The notes under the pieces are model-generated. The model made no database searches, was not told where the DNA came from, and worked only from the letters and a program-made list of their open reading frames with translations. 64,000 bases of DNA from NCBI RefSeq assembly GCF_907165205.1, contig NC_058189.1, forward strand, positions 31,956,270-32,020,269, in the 5' to 3' direction. Source of the DNA: Coccinella septempunctata. Its lineage: Eukaryota > Arthropoda > Insecta > Coleoptera > Coccinellidae. Both the position numbers and the translations under genes were made by a program. Below, piece by piece: positions 22,093-35,778 of the stretch; position 1 is the stretch's first letter; every line of letters begins with the position of its first letter.

Positions 22093-23147
22093 GAACCCGT
22101 AGTTCGTTGTTACCTCCGTTAATTTCATTAGGCGACCTGACCTCCGGGTGAAGGAGTTTTTTAATTGGAATAATTTTTGCTTATATATGTAGAGGGGAAG
22201 GTAAATAACAGGGGTACCTAAAGAGGGGAAAAGATTTTCATTGAAAAATTTTTCTTTGAACGAATCAGACCTTACTACCTCCGCATATATTTCTTATTAG
22301 TAGTGCGCTCTCACCTCCCGCAACGTTGCCAGATTTCAGGAGGACAGAAAGTAGGGCAGCTTGAATTCTACTCATATACAGAATACAGCTGCTCTTCCGA
22401 TTCATTCACACATACTGAAACCTGTAAATAGTTCGAGAACGATACTGATATTAATAAACTTCATACGCTAATAATTGATTGATAAGGATTCGGAGTAAAT
22501 GAATTTGGACAGAAATTATTATCTTTTCTTCATGAATATCAACAGTTTTGAATAAGTATGCTATGTCTACGATACTTCGTCCGATAGGGGAGTTTAATAC
22601 CGTATAGGTCCTAAAATGAATGATACATGACAATGAAATTTTTCGTTACATATAAGATTCATTCCAAAGACAATTTTACCGAATTTGTTCTGGTATGAAA
22701 TAGTTATCTAAATTTTGGGCATTATATTCACGACATGAGGAACTCCATTGAAATGTTTTTCCCGAATGAATCAACAAAGATATACGTTTTACTTTCAGCT
22801 TCTATACTTCATTCACTTTCATTTTAGCACAGGATTGGCCATGGAAATTGAATACCTTTCACTCTGTATGGTACGAAAATGTTGGGTTAAGACGCTTGTC
22901 AAAACATTTTTGAGTTTTAAATCAGTGCTACGTAGTCCGTTCTACGTGAGACTCTCAGTAATTACGTATTTCATCACAATGTCAAATCACTTCGGAAAAT
23001 ATTGCGTCGAAAATATGTAACGAACATAATTGACATTTATACAAACTGATTGAAGACATACCAAATCTATTTATTTACATGGAAAATAGAAGTAATCAGT
23101 AGCTTGAGGAGAGTTACTGTTGTTTATTTTCTTTGGCTGAAGACGTT
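22093..23147. other. Unassigned DNA in the Copia LTR insert
   Basis: No gene recognised. Several CACCTCCG/ACCTCCG motifs lie near 22115-22310 and again, inverted, near 29170-29250 at the other end of the insert. Confidence 0.35.
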
Positions 23148-23335
23148 ACATCAGTTGTAGAATTCAAAAAAATCAACCCGAAGATGAAATGCATTTGATG
23201 CAGTGTTAGCATTGAATTGAATACTCATAGGTGGTAGGGAATGGGTATCTCTTGAAGAAATGAACGGATAATTACGAGAATGTTGAATTCCTCAACAAAA
23301 ATCATCTTGCGTCAAAATAATTAAAAGAAGTTTGA
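23148..23335 (-). repeat. Dispersed repeat family W, copy 2
   Basis: Inverted, diverged copy of 15781-15957. Family unknown. Confidence 0.6.
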
Positions 23336-23673
23336 AGCAACAGGAGCTTCACCTTCAAACAAAACAACTGCCTAGTATTCATGTCTGTTTATTTTCAATA
23401 CATTGATATAATAATAATAATTATACAGGGTGTGGCGTAATGAGTGGATAATATGGAGCCTGCGGGTAGAGTACTCTATGGCGGTTCAAATAAATATATT
23501 TTACGTTTGGCAAAAGTGCCTTGGTTTTCGAGATATTGGGGATTTTCGATGAATCACCCCAAATAATAATAATAACTGGATATTGACATTTTTCATCATA
23601 GCGGTTCAAAAGAAACTCCTTGATTTAATGGCATTTCTTAATTGCTCGAGGAGTCTTTTGAAATTTTTCAGTA
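23336..23673. other. Unassigned, with one Tc1-like terminal motif
   Basis: TATACAGGGTGTGGCGTAAT near 23423 looks like one end of a Tc1/mariner-type element, but no matching inverted end was found in the window. Confidence 0.35.
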
Positions 23674-25933
23674 CACAGGGTGTTTCACAAGTAAACGGAC
23701 AAGCGAAAACCGTGAATAGAGGGCATTGAGCTTAGTTCAAAAACACCTCATATGTGTGTCTTAGGCATTCCGTTTCCGATAAAGAGAGGAGTTTATTCAA
23801 ATTTCCCTAATTTTTGTTCGGCTATAACTCCACATATTTTAGTTGGATTCGGCTAAAAATTCATTATCCGCTTAAACTTCTAAGTTTCAATAAAACAGAA
23901 CATTAAAAGTTGACGAACACAGGACCGAACTCATTGAGGATATATTCAAATTTAAACTCATGCAAAACACTCTGTTTGTAGTTTTTCTCGTCATAATTTT
24001 GAATTTTTCAGGTATCTCCATTGATTTTCTCAAAATCAATGAAACTTTGGTATGCCTTTTCAGATTATTTTTAATGAATAATTGTTTGATCGTGAAATGT
24101 CTGGAAAAAACAGCGCTGCATATTGACTTTTACTTCACATTAATTAATGGGATGAATATGATCGCCAATCAACTGAGGAAATCTAAAAATGGAATTGGAA
24201 ATGTTCAACTGAATTTTTTCGTTCTCAATATATGTCTTGCATTTGTTTTTGATATCTATAGCATATCTGGTCATTCAGATAAGTCATTAACAGTGATAAT
24301 AAGCTTTGTTATTGATAATGAACAAAAATAGAAATAAAAAACTACGCTTTCATGATCAGGAAAATAATAATTATAATTCGATGTCTTATGAATGAATCGC
24401 TTTTTATGGACAACGTGGAACTGAAGTAATTTTCCGAACTGGTTTTCACCTCATTTGGTCTTTTAGTGAAGGTAATGATTGGCACCTCGGATAAGTATGA
24501 TAAATGCACTTTCGAATTCTTCACTGATTCCGTTATAGTCATTATTGGATCTATGGAAATCTATGGATTGTTCTGGTCTTATTACAATTTTTTATTGAAA
24601 CATTGATGATATTCATGCACCAGCAAAAGTATTTATCAGTATTTCAGGTCATTTTATTAGAAGGGTAGGACCCCAATATTGGACTGCTAGATCTCCAGAT
24701 CTGACACCCCGCGATTTCTTTCTTTGTTTTTATTCACACAACTAGTTGTCCATAGAAAAATAGATTCATTCTGAATATCAAGTTTTAAATTTTAGTTTCA
24801 AGATAGCGTAGTTTTTCCACCCATATTTGGATATTATCAATTTTGAAACATTTTATCCTTGTGAAAGAGTATTTTGAAGACCGAATATGGTATAATTGTT
24901 GAACACATTCAACAGAATATTCTTTGAAAAAAAATCAATTATTGATTTCTAAATACATTTTCATGAAGTGCTCTATTCCTTAGAGGCGTCTGACCAAAAC
25001 AATTATTTCTAGAACATGATCAACAGGTGGGGCAACCCAAAAATCAATTCATTTTGAGACAATAATAATGCAGATAAAAAGTTGAAATTATGATTAAAAA
25101 ACTACATACATGGTGTTTTTATGAGTTTGAAGTTAAGTAAAGCCTCACTGAGCCCGGTCCAGATTTTTGTCGAATCTTAATGCTCTGTTTCAATGAAATT
25201 AACAACTCAAGGCTAAATATAAATTTTCAGTCGACTTGATCAGAATTTCAGGAGTTATAGCCAAACGGAAATTCGAGAAATTTCAAAAAACCTCGAAGAA
25301 ACCTATATATAGGGTGCCCCAAAACTATTGAATCAAACGTCACACCACGATAGACTAGATCAAATACTATCGAATGACACCAACATTAGTTGAGCGAAAA
25401 TGTACCGTCTTTAAAAAAACCTAACCTAAAGTTGCCGATTTTCGAACTATTTTTTCAGTCACAAGGCCAATTTGTTATTGAGGATAGCGTTTTTCTCCCA
25501 TATTATCACCCCTGTTTATTCTGAGTATTAAAAATCATGTAGAAAAAACAATTGTTTTAATTTACATTTACTTAGGTTATGGTTATCGATTAACTACTTA
25601 AAATAATTTCAATGAGGGGAGATGAAACAATAATATTACTTCAATATAATTTAAAATCGATATCCTTTTTCACAAACTGGCCCTGTTATTAAGAAAAATA
25701 GTTCGAAAATCGGCAACTTTATGTATTTTAATAAAATTCTGATTATTTTGGAAACGGTACATTTTCGTCGAACTAATGTTGGTGTCATTCGATAATATTT
25801 GGTTTACTCTATCGTGGTGTAACGTTTGATTCACTAGTTTTGGAACACCCTGTATATGGTATGATTCTGAACTCAGCTCAATGCCCTCTTTTCACGGTTT
25901 TCATTTGTCTGTTTACTCGTGAAACACCCTGTA
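23674..25933 (+). mobile_element. Tc1/mariner-like transposon relic with nested MITE
   Basis: The ends are inverted copies for about 70 bases. Left: ACAGGGTGTTTCACAAGTAA, continuing through GAAAACCGTGAATAGAGGGC. Right: the complement, ending at 25933. TA flanks both sides (23672-23673, 25934-25935). A transposase scrap near 24674-24730 reads QYWTARSPDLTPRDFFL, the third-acidic-residue region of DDE transposases of the type found at 10.8 kb. The ORF at 23960-24331 has no motif. Confidence 0.75.
25308..25855. mobile_element. Large-hairpin MITE
   Basis: The arms are about 155 bases (25311-25465 and 25690-25853) and inverted with about 85-90% match; landmarks are ATCGAATGACACCAACATTA and TTGCCGATTTTCGAACTA. 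The ends are TATAGGGTGCCCC and the complement of TACAGGGTGTTCC. It lies inside the right part of the 23674-25933 element. Confidence 0.8.
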
Positions 25934-25935
25934 TA

Positions 25936-26471
25936 CTTCTTGTACTCTGAAAATTTTAAAACAAATGCCCTCACCGTCATATGAAAATTCAAATTCTTGT
26001 TGTAAGAACCGTTCATCCTTTCACCCAACGCCGACCCTAGTTACATGGCCCGTTGAAAACGAAATCGGCATCTGTTTACTGCAAAACACGTGTTAACGCT
26101 GATATGAAGGGTTCAAAATTTTCTACCTGATTCGGGCTTTTTAGGAACGAATTGCTCAAGATGCCGAGTTCGAATAACATTTCGTTTTGCGTGTTATATT
26201 GGATAAAATTGAATTTATTCCATGGATGATTCGAGAATTATTGATGTCCAGAATGCTCCAGAATGATGAAAATTTTCAGATTTCATTGAAATTCTTGCGA
26301 AAATTATCTCGTATATTTTCAAGTTTAGATTTTAATTCATTCAGAACTTTGAAGTTCGGCAAATAATGATGTAAATGATATAGATAACAGTCAATCACAT
26401 TTCCTTCAGCGCAGTTGTTGTTTTGAAGAAAAAGCAGTAGATTCTCGCAAAATCCGAAACTCTACATGAAT
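25936..26471. other. Unassigned DNA
   Basis: Nothing recognised. Confidence 0.4.
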
Positions 26472-26600
26472 AGGCCCAGTTGTTCAGTTCGGGATTAAAG
26501 TTTATCCTAAATTGATTTTGACACTTCAGTTCAGTTCTGTCAGGTTAATCTAGGATCATCTTAAATCTCGGCCTTATCCTGAACTGAACAACCGGGCCTT
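26472..26600. mobile_element. Short MITE
   Basis: About 129 bp with inverted ends AGGCCCAGTTGTTCAGTTC and GAACTGAACAACCGGGCCT. No ORF. The TSD is unclear (TA or TAA). Confidence 0.65.
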
Positions 26601-27640
26601 ATAGTAATAGCAACGTAGCATTAATTAACTCGGTATATTATTGGAATAATATAAAATTTTCATAGCGGAGAATAGTGGTTTTCAGCCTCGGTATTCACGA
26701 AATTCATTTTATTATGTTTTTTTTTTCATGTGAATCGGCCCGAAATCTTGGATCCCCCGACCTGATAGTTTCGTATACTTCTATGACAATAGCATAATAA
26801 CTCAAATTTCAACATTTTCACAGAAATTTTTGAATTTAAGGGAGAGACACATTAAAAAAATCGATAGCAAGTTACCGCCTAAACTGCGAGCTTGCCGAAG
26901 TTGAAACTGGTACCAATCTACTCAGTGCTTCATAATATGTATAGTTTTATGACTCAGTGTTTTTCAGGACCTGTAAAAAAAAATTAAAAACTGTAGACTC
27001 GTCATCGCCTTCCAAGGCTGCATCTTGGAAGAGCTGTCTATTTGGAAAAAAATTTATAGGAACTAGCCCCGCTTATTTTCATTAAGGAATCATCTCCCTT
27101 TGTCCTTCGCATTTGTTTACAGATATCCTGTATATAGATACATTTTATCTATGTACCTATTCATTTTGGATAGTAGAAGTTTAATCAATATGTGTTATTT
27201 TCGAAGACCAAAACAAAAATTTTAATTGCACCTGATTTGTTAATTATAAGAATCATCATTTATTTTGAATAATAAAACTTCATGCGAAAATACTTAAATT
27301 AAATTTTGTCTTTCTCCTTTCATCATGCGTCCATCATAGTGTCCGCTGTTCATCATAGCTTTTGGGAATTACCAATCAATCATATGTATCCGAGTATGTA
27401 TCTATATTATTACCTTCATTTTGTAGATTCATCATGTCTTGACAAAAATATGGTTGCAATTTCAAAATATGTTGACTCGAGGCCTTCAAAAGACTTCAAT
27501 TTTGTTTATTTTTTCCCCTACATCCTGTATGATCTATCGAAAAATGCAAATCTGTTTTGGATAATTCTTCATGTGCTTTATATCAGGTAAAGTGTACACA
27601 TGACATTAAACACTTGAAGTGAAACAGGGTCTTTTTCTGC
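26601..27640. other. Unassigned AT-rich DNA
   Basis: No gene recognised. The ORF at 27306-27590 is compositionally biased and motif-free. Confidence 0.4.
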
Positions 27641-28930
27641 TTTATAGTCTGTGTTCCATAAAGTCTTCCACACTGTAGGGTTCGATTTCAAGTAGGAGTT
27701 TGAAGATGAATTTCTTGAACTGTTGTAGAGTCCATTCTCCTCTTAGTTTGTGAGCTATCTTATTGTAATAACGAATATATCTATATTCAGGTCCCTTTTC
27801 AATGAGGCTTAATCTGTGTCTTGGATATTTTAGTGCAGTTGTCCTCGTATTGTAATTACTTACTGTTTTCTCTTCGAAGTAGTGCTAGTTCTTGAATGTA
27901 AATATCAGGCTTTCTTGGATGTGTACAGCAGGAGCAGTCAAAAGACCATTCCTTCTGAAGACTCCCCTGCATGATTCCGTCCTCCTCATCCTCCAGATCA
28001 TTCTGAAGGCTCTCTTCTTCATTTTCAGCACTCTATGTAGGTTGTATGAACTACCATAGAACATGATGCCATACCTAAACACTGCCTGGTATATTGTTCT
28101 TAGTGAGGTTATGTCCAGATATTTATTGAGGACTTCCAAAGTGTAGCAGATGGTACCCAGTTGATTGCAAAGGTTGGAAATGTGCTCTCCCCAATCAAGG
28201 GTTACCTCAATAGTGAGGCCTAGGAAACGACAAGATTTAGTCAGTTCTAATGTGGAGTTAGACAGTGAAATGCTGGTAGGCACTTGGGGACCGGAATGAG
28301 CTGTCCTGAATAGGATGGCACTTGTTTTTTCAGAATTCATGCACAAACCGTTTGCTTCAAACCACTGGCTAGCACGATTTAGAGTTAGAGTTGAGTGTAA
28401 AATGGTAAACTCAACTCTAAATCGTGCTTGGCCAATACAGTGAAGTTTGTGTCATCTGCATAATTCACTGTCCTAACCATGGTTTCATCGAATATGGTAC
28501 TTAGGTCATTTAGAAAAATGATAAAAATGATAGGGCCCAATATGCTACCCTGCGGAACTCTGTGAGTTCTTCTTCCGAAACTGTTGTTTTTCCGTTCTGA
28601 GAGATCACCACTCTCTGCCTGCGGTTTGCTGAATATGATTGAAACCAGTCAAGCTTGTTTATGCCATATGCAGAAAGTTTATGGAGAATAAGGTCGTGGG
28701 ACAGAGTATCGAATGCCTTTGATAGATCCAGCATTAGACCCACTGTTATATTAGAATCCTCCAAGGCATTAAGGATTCCTGAAATGAACTCAAACACTGC
28801 TGTCTGAGTTGATCTACCTCTTACATAACCATGTTGTGTGGGTAAAAGGATCTTTTCTTTTAGAAGGTATTCTACTAGTTGAGTGCAGATTGTTAGTTCC
28901 AGTATTTTAAACCAGAGAGATGGTACAAGC
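27641..28930 (-). pseudogene. CR1-like LINE reverse transcriptase, 5'-truncated
   Basis: The minus strand reads LLPTQHGYVRGRSTQTAV (fingers) and VGLMLDLSKAFDTLSHDLIL with the first catalytic Asp. A worn PQG region is present, but the ADD box lies in a damaged stretch. It then reads LTKSCRFLGLTIEVTLDWGEHIS (thumb), VFRYGIMFYGSS, and a C-terminal segment ending at about 27650. A small inverted duplication (28371-28428) interrupts the palm. Confidence 0.8.
28371..28428. repeat. Short palindromic duplication in the RT relic
   Basis: AGCACGATTTAGAGTT on the left is mirrored by AACTCTAAATCGTGCT on the right, around a spacer of about 12 bases. Confidence 0.8.
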
Positions 28931-29490
<560 letters not shown>

Positions 29491-29502
29491 TGGTAGCAGA
29501 GC
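29491..29502 (+). promoter_or_regulatory. Copia primer-binding site
   Basis: TGGTAGCAGAGC directly follows the LTR end. It is close to the TGGTATCAGAGC used by Copia elements for the initiator tRNA. Confidence 0.8.
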
Positions 29503-29561
29503 ATGGTTGATAAACAGAATAAAAGTGAAGTTATAAATTGCAAAAGAGTTAAACTGAGAAA

Positions 29562-30443
29562 ATGGATGCAAGTAAAGTACAAATTGGTTTGCTTGAGGGA
29601 AAGTCAAACTGGTCAACCTGGAAATATAAATTGTGCATTTTGTTAAGAGGAATTAAAGGTGGTTTAGAAGTTATCGAAGGAAAATTGGAAGCCCCTAAAT
29701 CCTTACCAGAAGATGCTACAACTGATGACAAACAGAGGTATGAGAAAGACTTATCTGGTTTCAATCAGGCCAATACTAATGCTCTATTAGTTCTAACTCT
29801 AAACATGACACAAGAAACTTTAGAAAAAGTAATGCGTTTCACATCCGCTTGAGAAATTTGGCTGGAATTGCGTAGACTTTATGATGGCAATGTTGAGGAC
29901 AAAACATATGACCTGTACATGCAATTCTTCAGCTATGAAAGACAAGCAGATGATGATATAGCAACACATACATCGAAACTAAAGAATCTGTGGGATAAAC
30001 TTCAAAAAGAAATTTCGAAGGACAGAGTTAGTGCTGGAAATGCGTGTCATTGTGATTTACCTGAAATTTTGCTTATTTGTAAAATATTAGAAACTCTACC
30101 TTCAGATTATTTCTCGTTCAAGTCAAGTTGGATGCTCGTATCAATCAAAGATAGAACTATAGATAATTTGACGAATCAATTGTGTGCTTATGAAAAAGCA
30201 TTATCAAGCTGAAACGAGACTAAACAGGAAGTATTGTATACAGCAAACAAAAGGAGCAATTTGTTTTGTAAATACTGTAAATCACGAGGACATAAAATAA
30301 AGCAGTGCCTGAAATGGAAGGCAGATGGCAAGCCACCAAAACCTGACAAAACTGATAGAGCTAGTGATGCAAAGAACAAAGTTTCATTATTAGCCGTTTC
30401 AAATGTTGTATTGTTGTGTGAAAATGATAAAGAAAATTGGTGA
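29562..30443 (+). pseudogene. Copia gag, two nonsense codons
   Basis: One frame throughout, broken by TGA at 29850 and 30210. It starts MDASKVQIGLLEGKSNWSTW, the typical Copia gag start (L-x-G-x-N-W-x-x-W), and keeps IWLELRRLYDG and KNLWDKLQKE. It ends with the zinc knuckle CKYCKSRGHKIKQC (about 30267-30308). Gag packages the element RNA into particles. Confidence 0.9.
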
Positions 30444-33427
30444 CGTTTTTGAGTGCTATTTACCATTTAACAATCATCATCAAATAACAACAGCAAATGG
30501 AGAGTCAGTACCAGCATTAGGAAAAGGTACAGTTAGAGTGAAAACAAACGTAAACGGAAGAATACAAGTTTTTCCTCTGACTGAAGTGTGGTATGTTCCG
30601 AGTATCAAGAAAAACTTATTTTCAACATTGTCAGCACAAGATAGGAATCCAAACAGTGAATTCGTTTCAACAACAGAAGAATGTTATTTCAAGCTATCTG
30701 GAGAAGTAATACTTGTTGGATCAAGAAATTGTTCAGGAGGATTGTATAAACTTAAAATGAAGTCTTTAAAGCCAGAAAATTCCAAAGAAATTAATTTAGT
30801 TAATAATGATAATGTTTTACAGTTATATCATGAAAGATTTGGACATCAACATAAGAGATATATAAAAGCAATACTGAAAAGGGAACTGGGATTAGATGTT
30901 AATCTTGATAGTGAATTATGCGAAGGTTGAGTCTATGGAAAAGCTCATGTACTTAAATTTGGTACAAGAGATCGAGCCAGTTCTCCTGGTGAACTGTTAC
31001 ATACTGATGTTTGTGGTCCATTTGACCCATCAAAATCTGGCTATCGATATTATGTCTTATTCAAGGATGATTATAGCAGGTATCGTTTTATATATTTCAT
31101 GAAACACAAATCAGAAGTGATAGATAATTTGAACATTGTCCTAGCGAAAATTAAAGCTGCAGGATATGGCGTGAAAGAAATCATTTCAGACAATGGTGGT
31201 GAGTTCGACAATATAAGAGTAAGAAAAATACTAAACCATTATGAAATACAACAAAGACTGATCATGCCATATGCGCCATAACAGAACGGGTGTGCGGAAA
31301 GAGAGAACCGAACTGTTGTTGAAACTGCAAGAGCTTTAATGCACGCTAGAGAAGGAATTTTCGATCAATGTTTTTGGGCAGAATTAATCAATACAGCAAC
31401 ATACATTCTAAATCGGACTAGTAAATCAAGTGTTGAAGGAAAATCTCCCTATGAAATATGGTTTAATAAGAAACCAAAATTGAGCCATTTGAGAATCATA
31501 GGTAGTAGTTGCTATGCTCATGTTCCGAAAAAGCATCGGAGGAAATTGGAAAAGAAAGCTATTAAAGGTATTCTTATGGGTTATGAAAATGACGATGGTT
31601 ATCGAATATGATCTATAGAACAAAAGAAACTCGTAAGATCAAGGGACGTCGTTTTTGATGAATGTGCAATTTTACCTATAGTCAATACTGAACACAATAA
31701 AAGTCAAAATATTCAAATTCAAAATATTTTTGATTATTTTAAGTTTGATGAAAAAGGTGAAAATTATGAGACTGACAAAGATGAAGAGTTCATTGAAGAA
31801 GATAACCAAAATATGGAACTAAGAGTGATGCCTGATGAAGTAGTTGAAGAAAATGAACAGTGTACTGAACAAATGAGACAGCAGTTAAGAGACAGAAAGG
31901 ACATTAGAAAACCATCACGTTTTGATGACTTCGTTATGACAGTTGCTGCAGAAATATGTGAGTCACATGAACCTTTAAATTACAAGGATGCCATAACTTG
32001 TAATGAAAAAGAACACTGGATTTCAGCTATGAAGCAGGAGTTACTATCTTTAAAAGAAAATAATACTTGGATTTTGAAAAAATTACCACCTGGAAAAAAG
32101 GCAATTCCTTGCAAATGGGTATTCAAGCTCAAGACGAATGCTGATGGCTCGGTTGAAAAATACAAAGCAAGGTTGGTTATAAAAGGATACTCCCAGAAGA
32201 AAGGGATTGATTATGACCAAACCTATAGTCCAGTGGCAAAAAGAGGAACAATCAGGTCACTATTAAGCATAGCTGCCAGCAAAATTATGTCACTCACACA
32301 GTTTGATGTATGTACTGCCTTTCTCTATGGTAAATTGGGGGAAGAGGTATACATGAAACAACCTGAAGGTTTCGAAGATGAAAGCGGCATGGTTTGTAAA
32401 CTCCAACGAAGTTTGTATGGATTGAAACAAGCTCCGAGATGTTGGAATAAACGATTCAGTGATTTTTTGGGAAATCTAGGATTCAAACGATCTGATGCCG
32501 ACCCATGCTTATTTATCAAAAAACAAAGAACTGACATGCTATTGTTAGCTTTGTATGTTGATGATGGACTACTAGCTTGCAGCAATAATACCATGAAAAA
32601 CGAATTTTTGAATGGTTTACAAGAAGAATTCATAATAACAATAAAACCGGCATCTTATTTTCTTGGACTCCAAATTCGGAGAGAAGAGAACGGCACTGTT
32701 CTAATGAGTCAATCTTCTTATACTAAGAAAATTCTTGAAAGATATGGTATGTTAGACTGCAAGCCTTTAACAACTCCAATTGTAAAGGAAGGTTTTCAAT
32801 TAGGGAAGGAAAATGACGAATTGAACAGAACCTTCCCTTATAGAGAAGCAGTTGGTGCTTTAATGTACTTAATGTATAAAAGTGAAGAGGATATTTCGTT
32901 ATCTGAAGGGCACAATGGATCTTGGTCTTAGCTACAAGCCAGAGGAAAGAGATGAGTTAGTGGCCTTCAGTGATGCAGACCATGGAGGAGATAGTGAAAC
33001 AGGACGTTCCACTTCGGGCGTTTTATGCATATATGCTGGTGGAGCTATATATTGGCTTAGTCAACGTCAAACATCTGTAGTAATTTCCCCAACAGAGGCA
33101 GAAATAGTGGCTGCTAGTGAAGCTGCACGAGAAATGGAATGGCTAAAGCGGTTATTTAAGGAAATACTCAGTGTTCAGTCAGTTCCAACATTGATGGTGG
33201 ACAACGAAGCTGCTATTAGACTGAGCCAAAACCCAGAATTCCACAGACGCACTAAATATATACACATAAGACATTTCTTTGTGCGTGAACTTGTTCTAGA
33301 TGGAGAGTTGAAAGTTGAAAAAGTTTCAACAGAGGACCAACTGGCAGACTTAATGACAAAACCTCTGTTCAAACCAAGACTGCATACTCTCACAAAGAAA
33401 ATGGGATTAACCAAAATATCCCAATGA
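30444..33427 (+). pseudogene. Copia pol (protease remnant, integrase, RT, RNase H)
   Basis: A +1 shift follows gag, and the protease D-S/T-G-A motif is deleted; the text resumes at HHQITTANGESV. Integrase: HERFGHQH zinc motif, TDVCGPF (Asp 1), SDNGGEF (Asp 2) and QNGCAERENRT (Glu). Nonsense codons lie at 30928, 31279 and 31609. RT: WVFKLKTNADGSVEKYKARL, YGLKQAPRCW and the catalytic LYVDDGLLA (about 32556-32582). A deletion near 32875 shifts the frame into RNase H (DADHGGD, SPTEAEIVA, LMTKPL), ending at 33427. Confidence 0.92.
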
Positions 33428-33434
33428 GGGAAGG
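33424..33434 (+). promoter_or_regulatory. Copia polypurine tract
   Basis: Purine run GAGGGAAGG immediately before the 3' LTR, the usual plus-strand priming site. Confidence 0.7.
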
Positions 33435-33607
33435 TGTTGAAGCTGGAAAGGTTTTTCAGCAAGCATTCGTTTATTTTGGTTGTATGATAATTATATATTT
33501 TATTTAATATCAAAATACATAGGACTTGTCAAAAAAAAATAAGGTGTCAATCAATTTGTCAATAATAATATTGTAAAACTTCATTCTGTATAAAATATAC
33601 TTCAACA
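33435..33607 (+). repeat. Copia 3' LTR
   Basis: 173 bp from TGTTGAAG to CTTCAACA, followed by the CTTTT target duplication (33608-33612). Confidence 0.92.
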
Positions 33608-35778
33608 CTTTTCTGTTCATGAATTCCGTTATGGTTTCCCATTTTAGGTCCCTATAAATCTGTCTATTCTCGACAAACCAAGGTGCATCTATTGCACATC
33701 GTAGCAGCTTGTTTTCAGTGGCCTGAATTCTTTTGATGTGGTAATTTGTCGCGAAACCCCAGGCAACTGATCTTGAAGTCAGTTGAGGCCTAGCAACGGC
33801 TTTGATTATCTTCAATTTTGTCTCTTTCGACATGTGGCTTCTTATTCCTATCAGAGGATAGAGTCTATTCATCGCTGCTTTCGTTTTGTCGATTGCTTGT
33901 TTGATATGACTTTTCCAGGTAAGTCCTTTGTCAAGCGTTATTCCTAAATATTTGGCTTCATTTCTCCAGTCGATTTCTTCGACATCAACTTCTAGATTCG
34001 TTGTGGGTCGCAGTCTTTCCTTCTGTAATAATATTGATTGGCTATTTTGTCCATTGAGCTTGATTTTCCACTTTATGCACCAGTCATTGGTTTCGTCAAT
34101 CGTTTCTTGTAGAACTTGTTCTATTACTTCTGGGTTTCGGTGTCGAGTTGCTATGCCTGTGTCGTCAGCATATAACGTAAGCATGATTCTTGGATTCTTC
34201 GGAATATCGTGAATGTATATGTTGTACAGAATTGGCCCAAGCACTGACCCTTGGGGTACTCCAGTCTCTAAATCTCTTATTGTGGAGCATTCTCCTTCCA
34301 GTTTCACGTAAAATCTTCTATTTTTGAGATAATTCCGGATCAACTTGCATATTTTGATCGAATATCCAGCACTTCTCATCTTATATATTAATCCTTCATG
34401 CCATACTCTGTCGAAAGCTCTGGCGACGTCTAGTAAAACAAGACCTGTCGCTTGTTTATTTTGGAATCCCTCTGTAATGTGCTCTGTGAGCCTTAGTAAT
34501 TGTTGCTCTGTTGAATGCTCTCTTCTGAATCCAAACTGGTGGTATCAGTTTCAGATTTTCGGTTTCCTCATTTAGCCTCGTGGCGATAATCCTTTCTACT
34601 ACTTTTCCTAACGCCGACAGTAGACTTATCGGTCTGTAGTTTTGTGGAACTTCTTCTCTTTGAATGGTTTATTGAATACTATGACTTCTGCTGTTTTCCA
34701 TTTTTCTGGGTAGTGTTCTGTCCTCATAATTCCATTCGCGATATTTACATAACATTCGTTATTTTATCGCTTTCGGGCGCTTTCCTCTTCTTCAAACTTC
34801 TAATTATTTCCCTGATTTCATTTGGCGATGCTTGCTTGTCTATTTCAGCAGTCGCTGGTAATTCATCCATTTCTTCATCATTTTCTTCAACCAGTTCTTC
34901 CAAATCTTCGTTATCGTCGTCTATCCTGTAATTTATTCTCGATTCTCGTTCGATCGAGTCCGCCAGTGCATCTGCCTTATCAATATTGGTATACGCCTTT
35001 CCCCTTTCTCCGTGTAGGGGTGGAATTTTAGTCTTTTCTCCTCGTAGGCTTTTTTGCATTCTCCATGCAGAATTATCGATTGTATTCAGTTCTTGAACCC
35101 TTTTTTTCCATCTGCTTGTTCTTGAATCTTTCAGGGCATTTTTCAGAGCTTGGCTTTGGCGGTTGAGGTTCCTTCTATTCAGATCATTTTTATTCATCCG
35201 ATATATTCTTCTGAGTCTTCGATTTTCTCGTATAAGATCTTTTACTTCTTTAGGCGTATCGCCATGCGGATGACTTGGTGCTGGTCTCTGCACTCTTCTC
35301 GTGCTTTTTTCGTAAGCTTTCAATATAATCTCTTCCAGTTTATCAACCGCACATTCCAGATCCTCTGCTTATTGTTATTTCCGATTGTAATAAATGGCTG
35401 TATTTAGCCCAATTGGTATATTCTCTTATTTCCATCAGTTTTTCTCTTGGTTCTTCTCCAATTGTCAATTCGACGGGATTGTGGTTTGAGGTTCCATCTT
35501 CCAATGTTTCAATAGAGAATTCTTGAGTTATATTTTTCATATCCCGATATCTATTACATCTGGTATTCCTATACCAAAAGCAAGATATGTAGTTAACTCT
35601 GGTCCAATCACCATGGCATTTTGTTTTTCGGCGAAATCCTTGAGTTTTTTGCCATTTCTTTAATATCAGGTTGTCTCTCTGATATTATTCCTTCTATCTC
35701 GGCTTTCCGAGTGTTGATCCCGTATATGTTCCACGAGATTATCTTGAGGGAATTCTTCTTAATATCCGTAAAGTTCAT
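33608..35778 (-). pseudogene. Family A ORF2 (A4), endonuclease deletion, broken RT
   Basis: The start at 35778 overlaps the ORF1 stop. The endonuclease keeps IISWNIYGINTRK but loses about 330 bases after QPDI. The linker is at 35323-34745. The RT starts after a frameshift, with IDVARAFDRVWHE-like text, VPQGSVLGPILYN and YADDTGIA (about 34160-34180). The C-terminus runs to the Copia insertion. Nonsense codons and frameshifts lie near 34540, 34660 and 35560. Confidence 0.88.

Noticed and set aside
23960..24331. 123-codon ORF with hydrophobic stretches
   Set aside because: It lies in the AT-rich interior of a Tc1-like relic and has no motif; the hydrophobic codons follow from base composition.
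27306..27590. 94-codon ORF
   Set aside because: Low-complexity, Phe/Tyr/His-rich by composition, with no recognisable domain.
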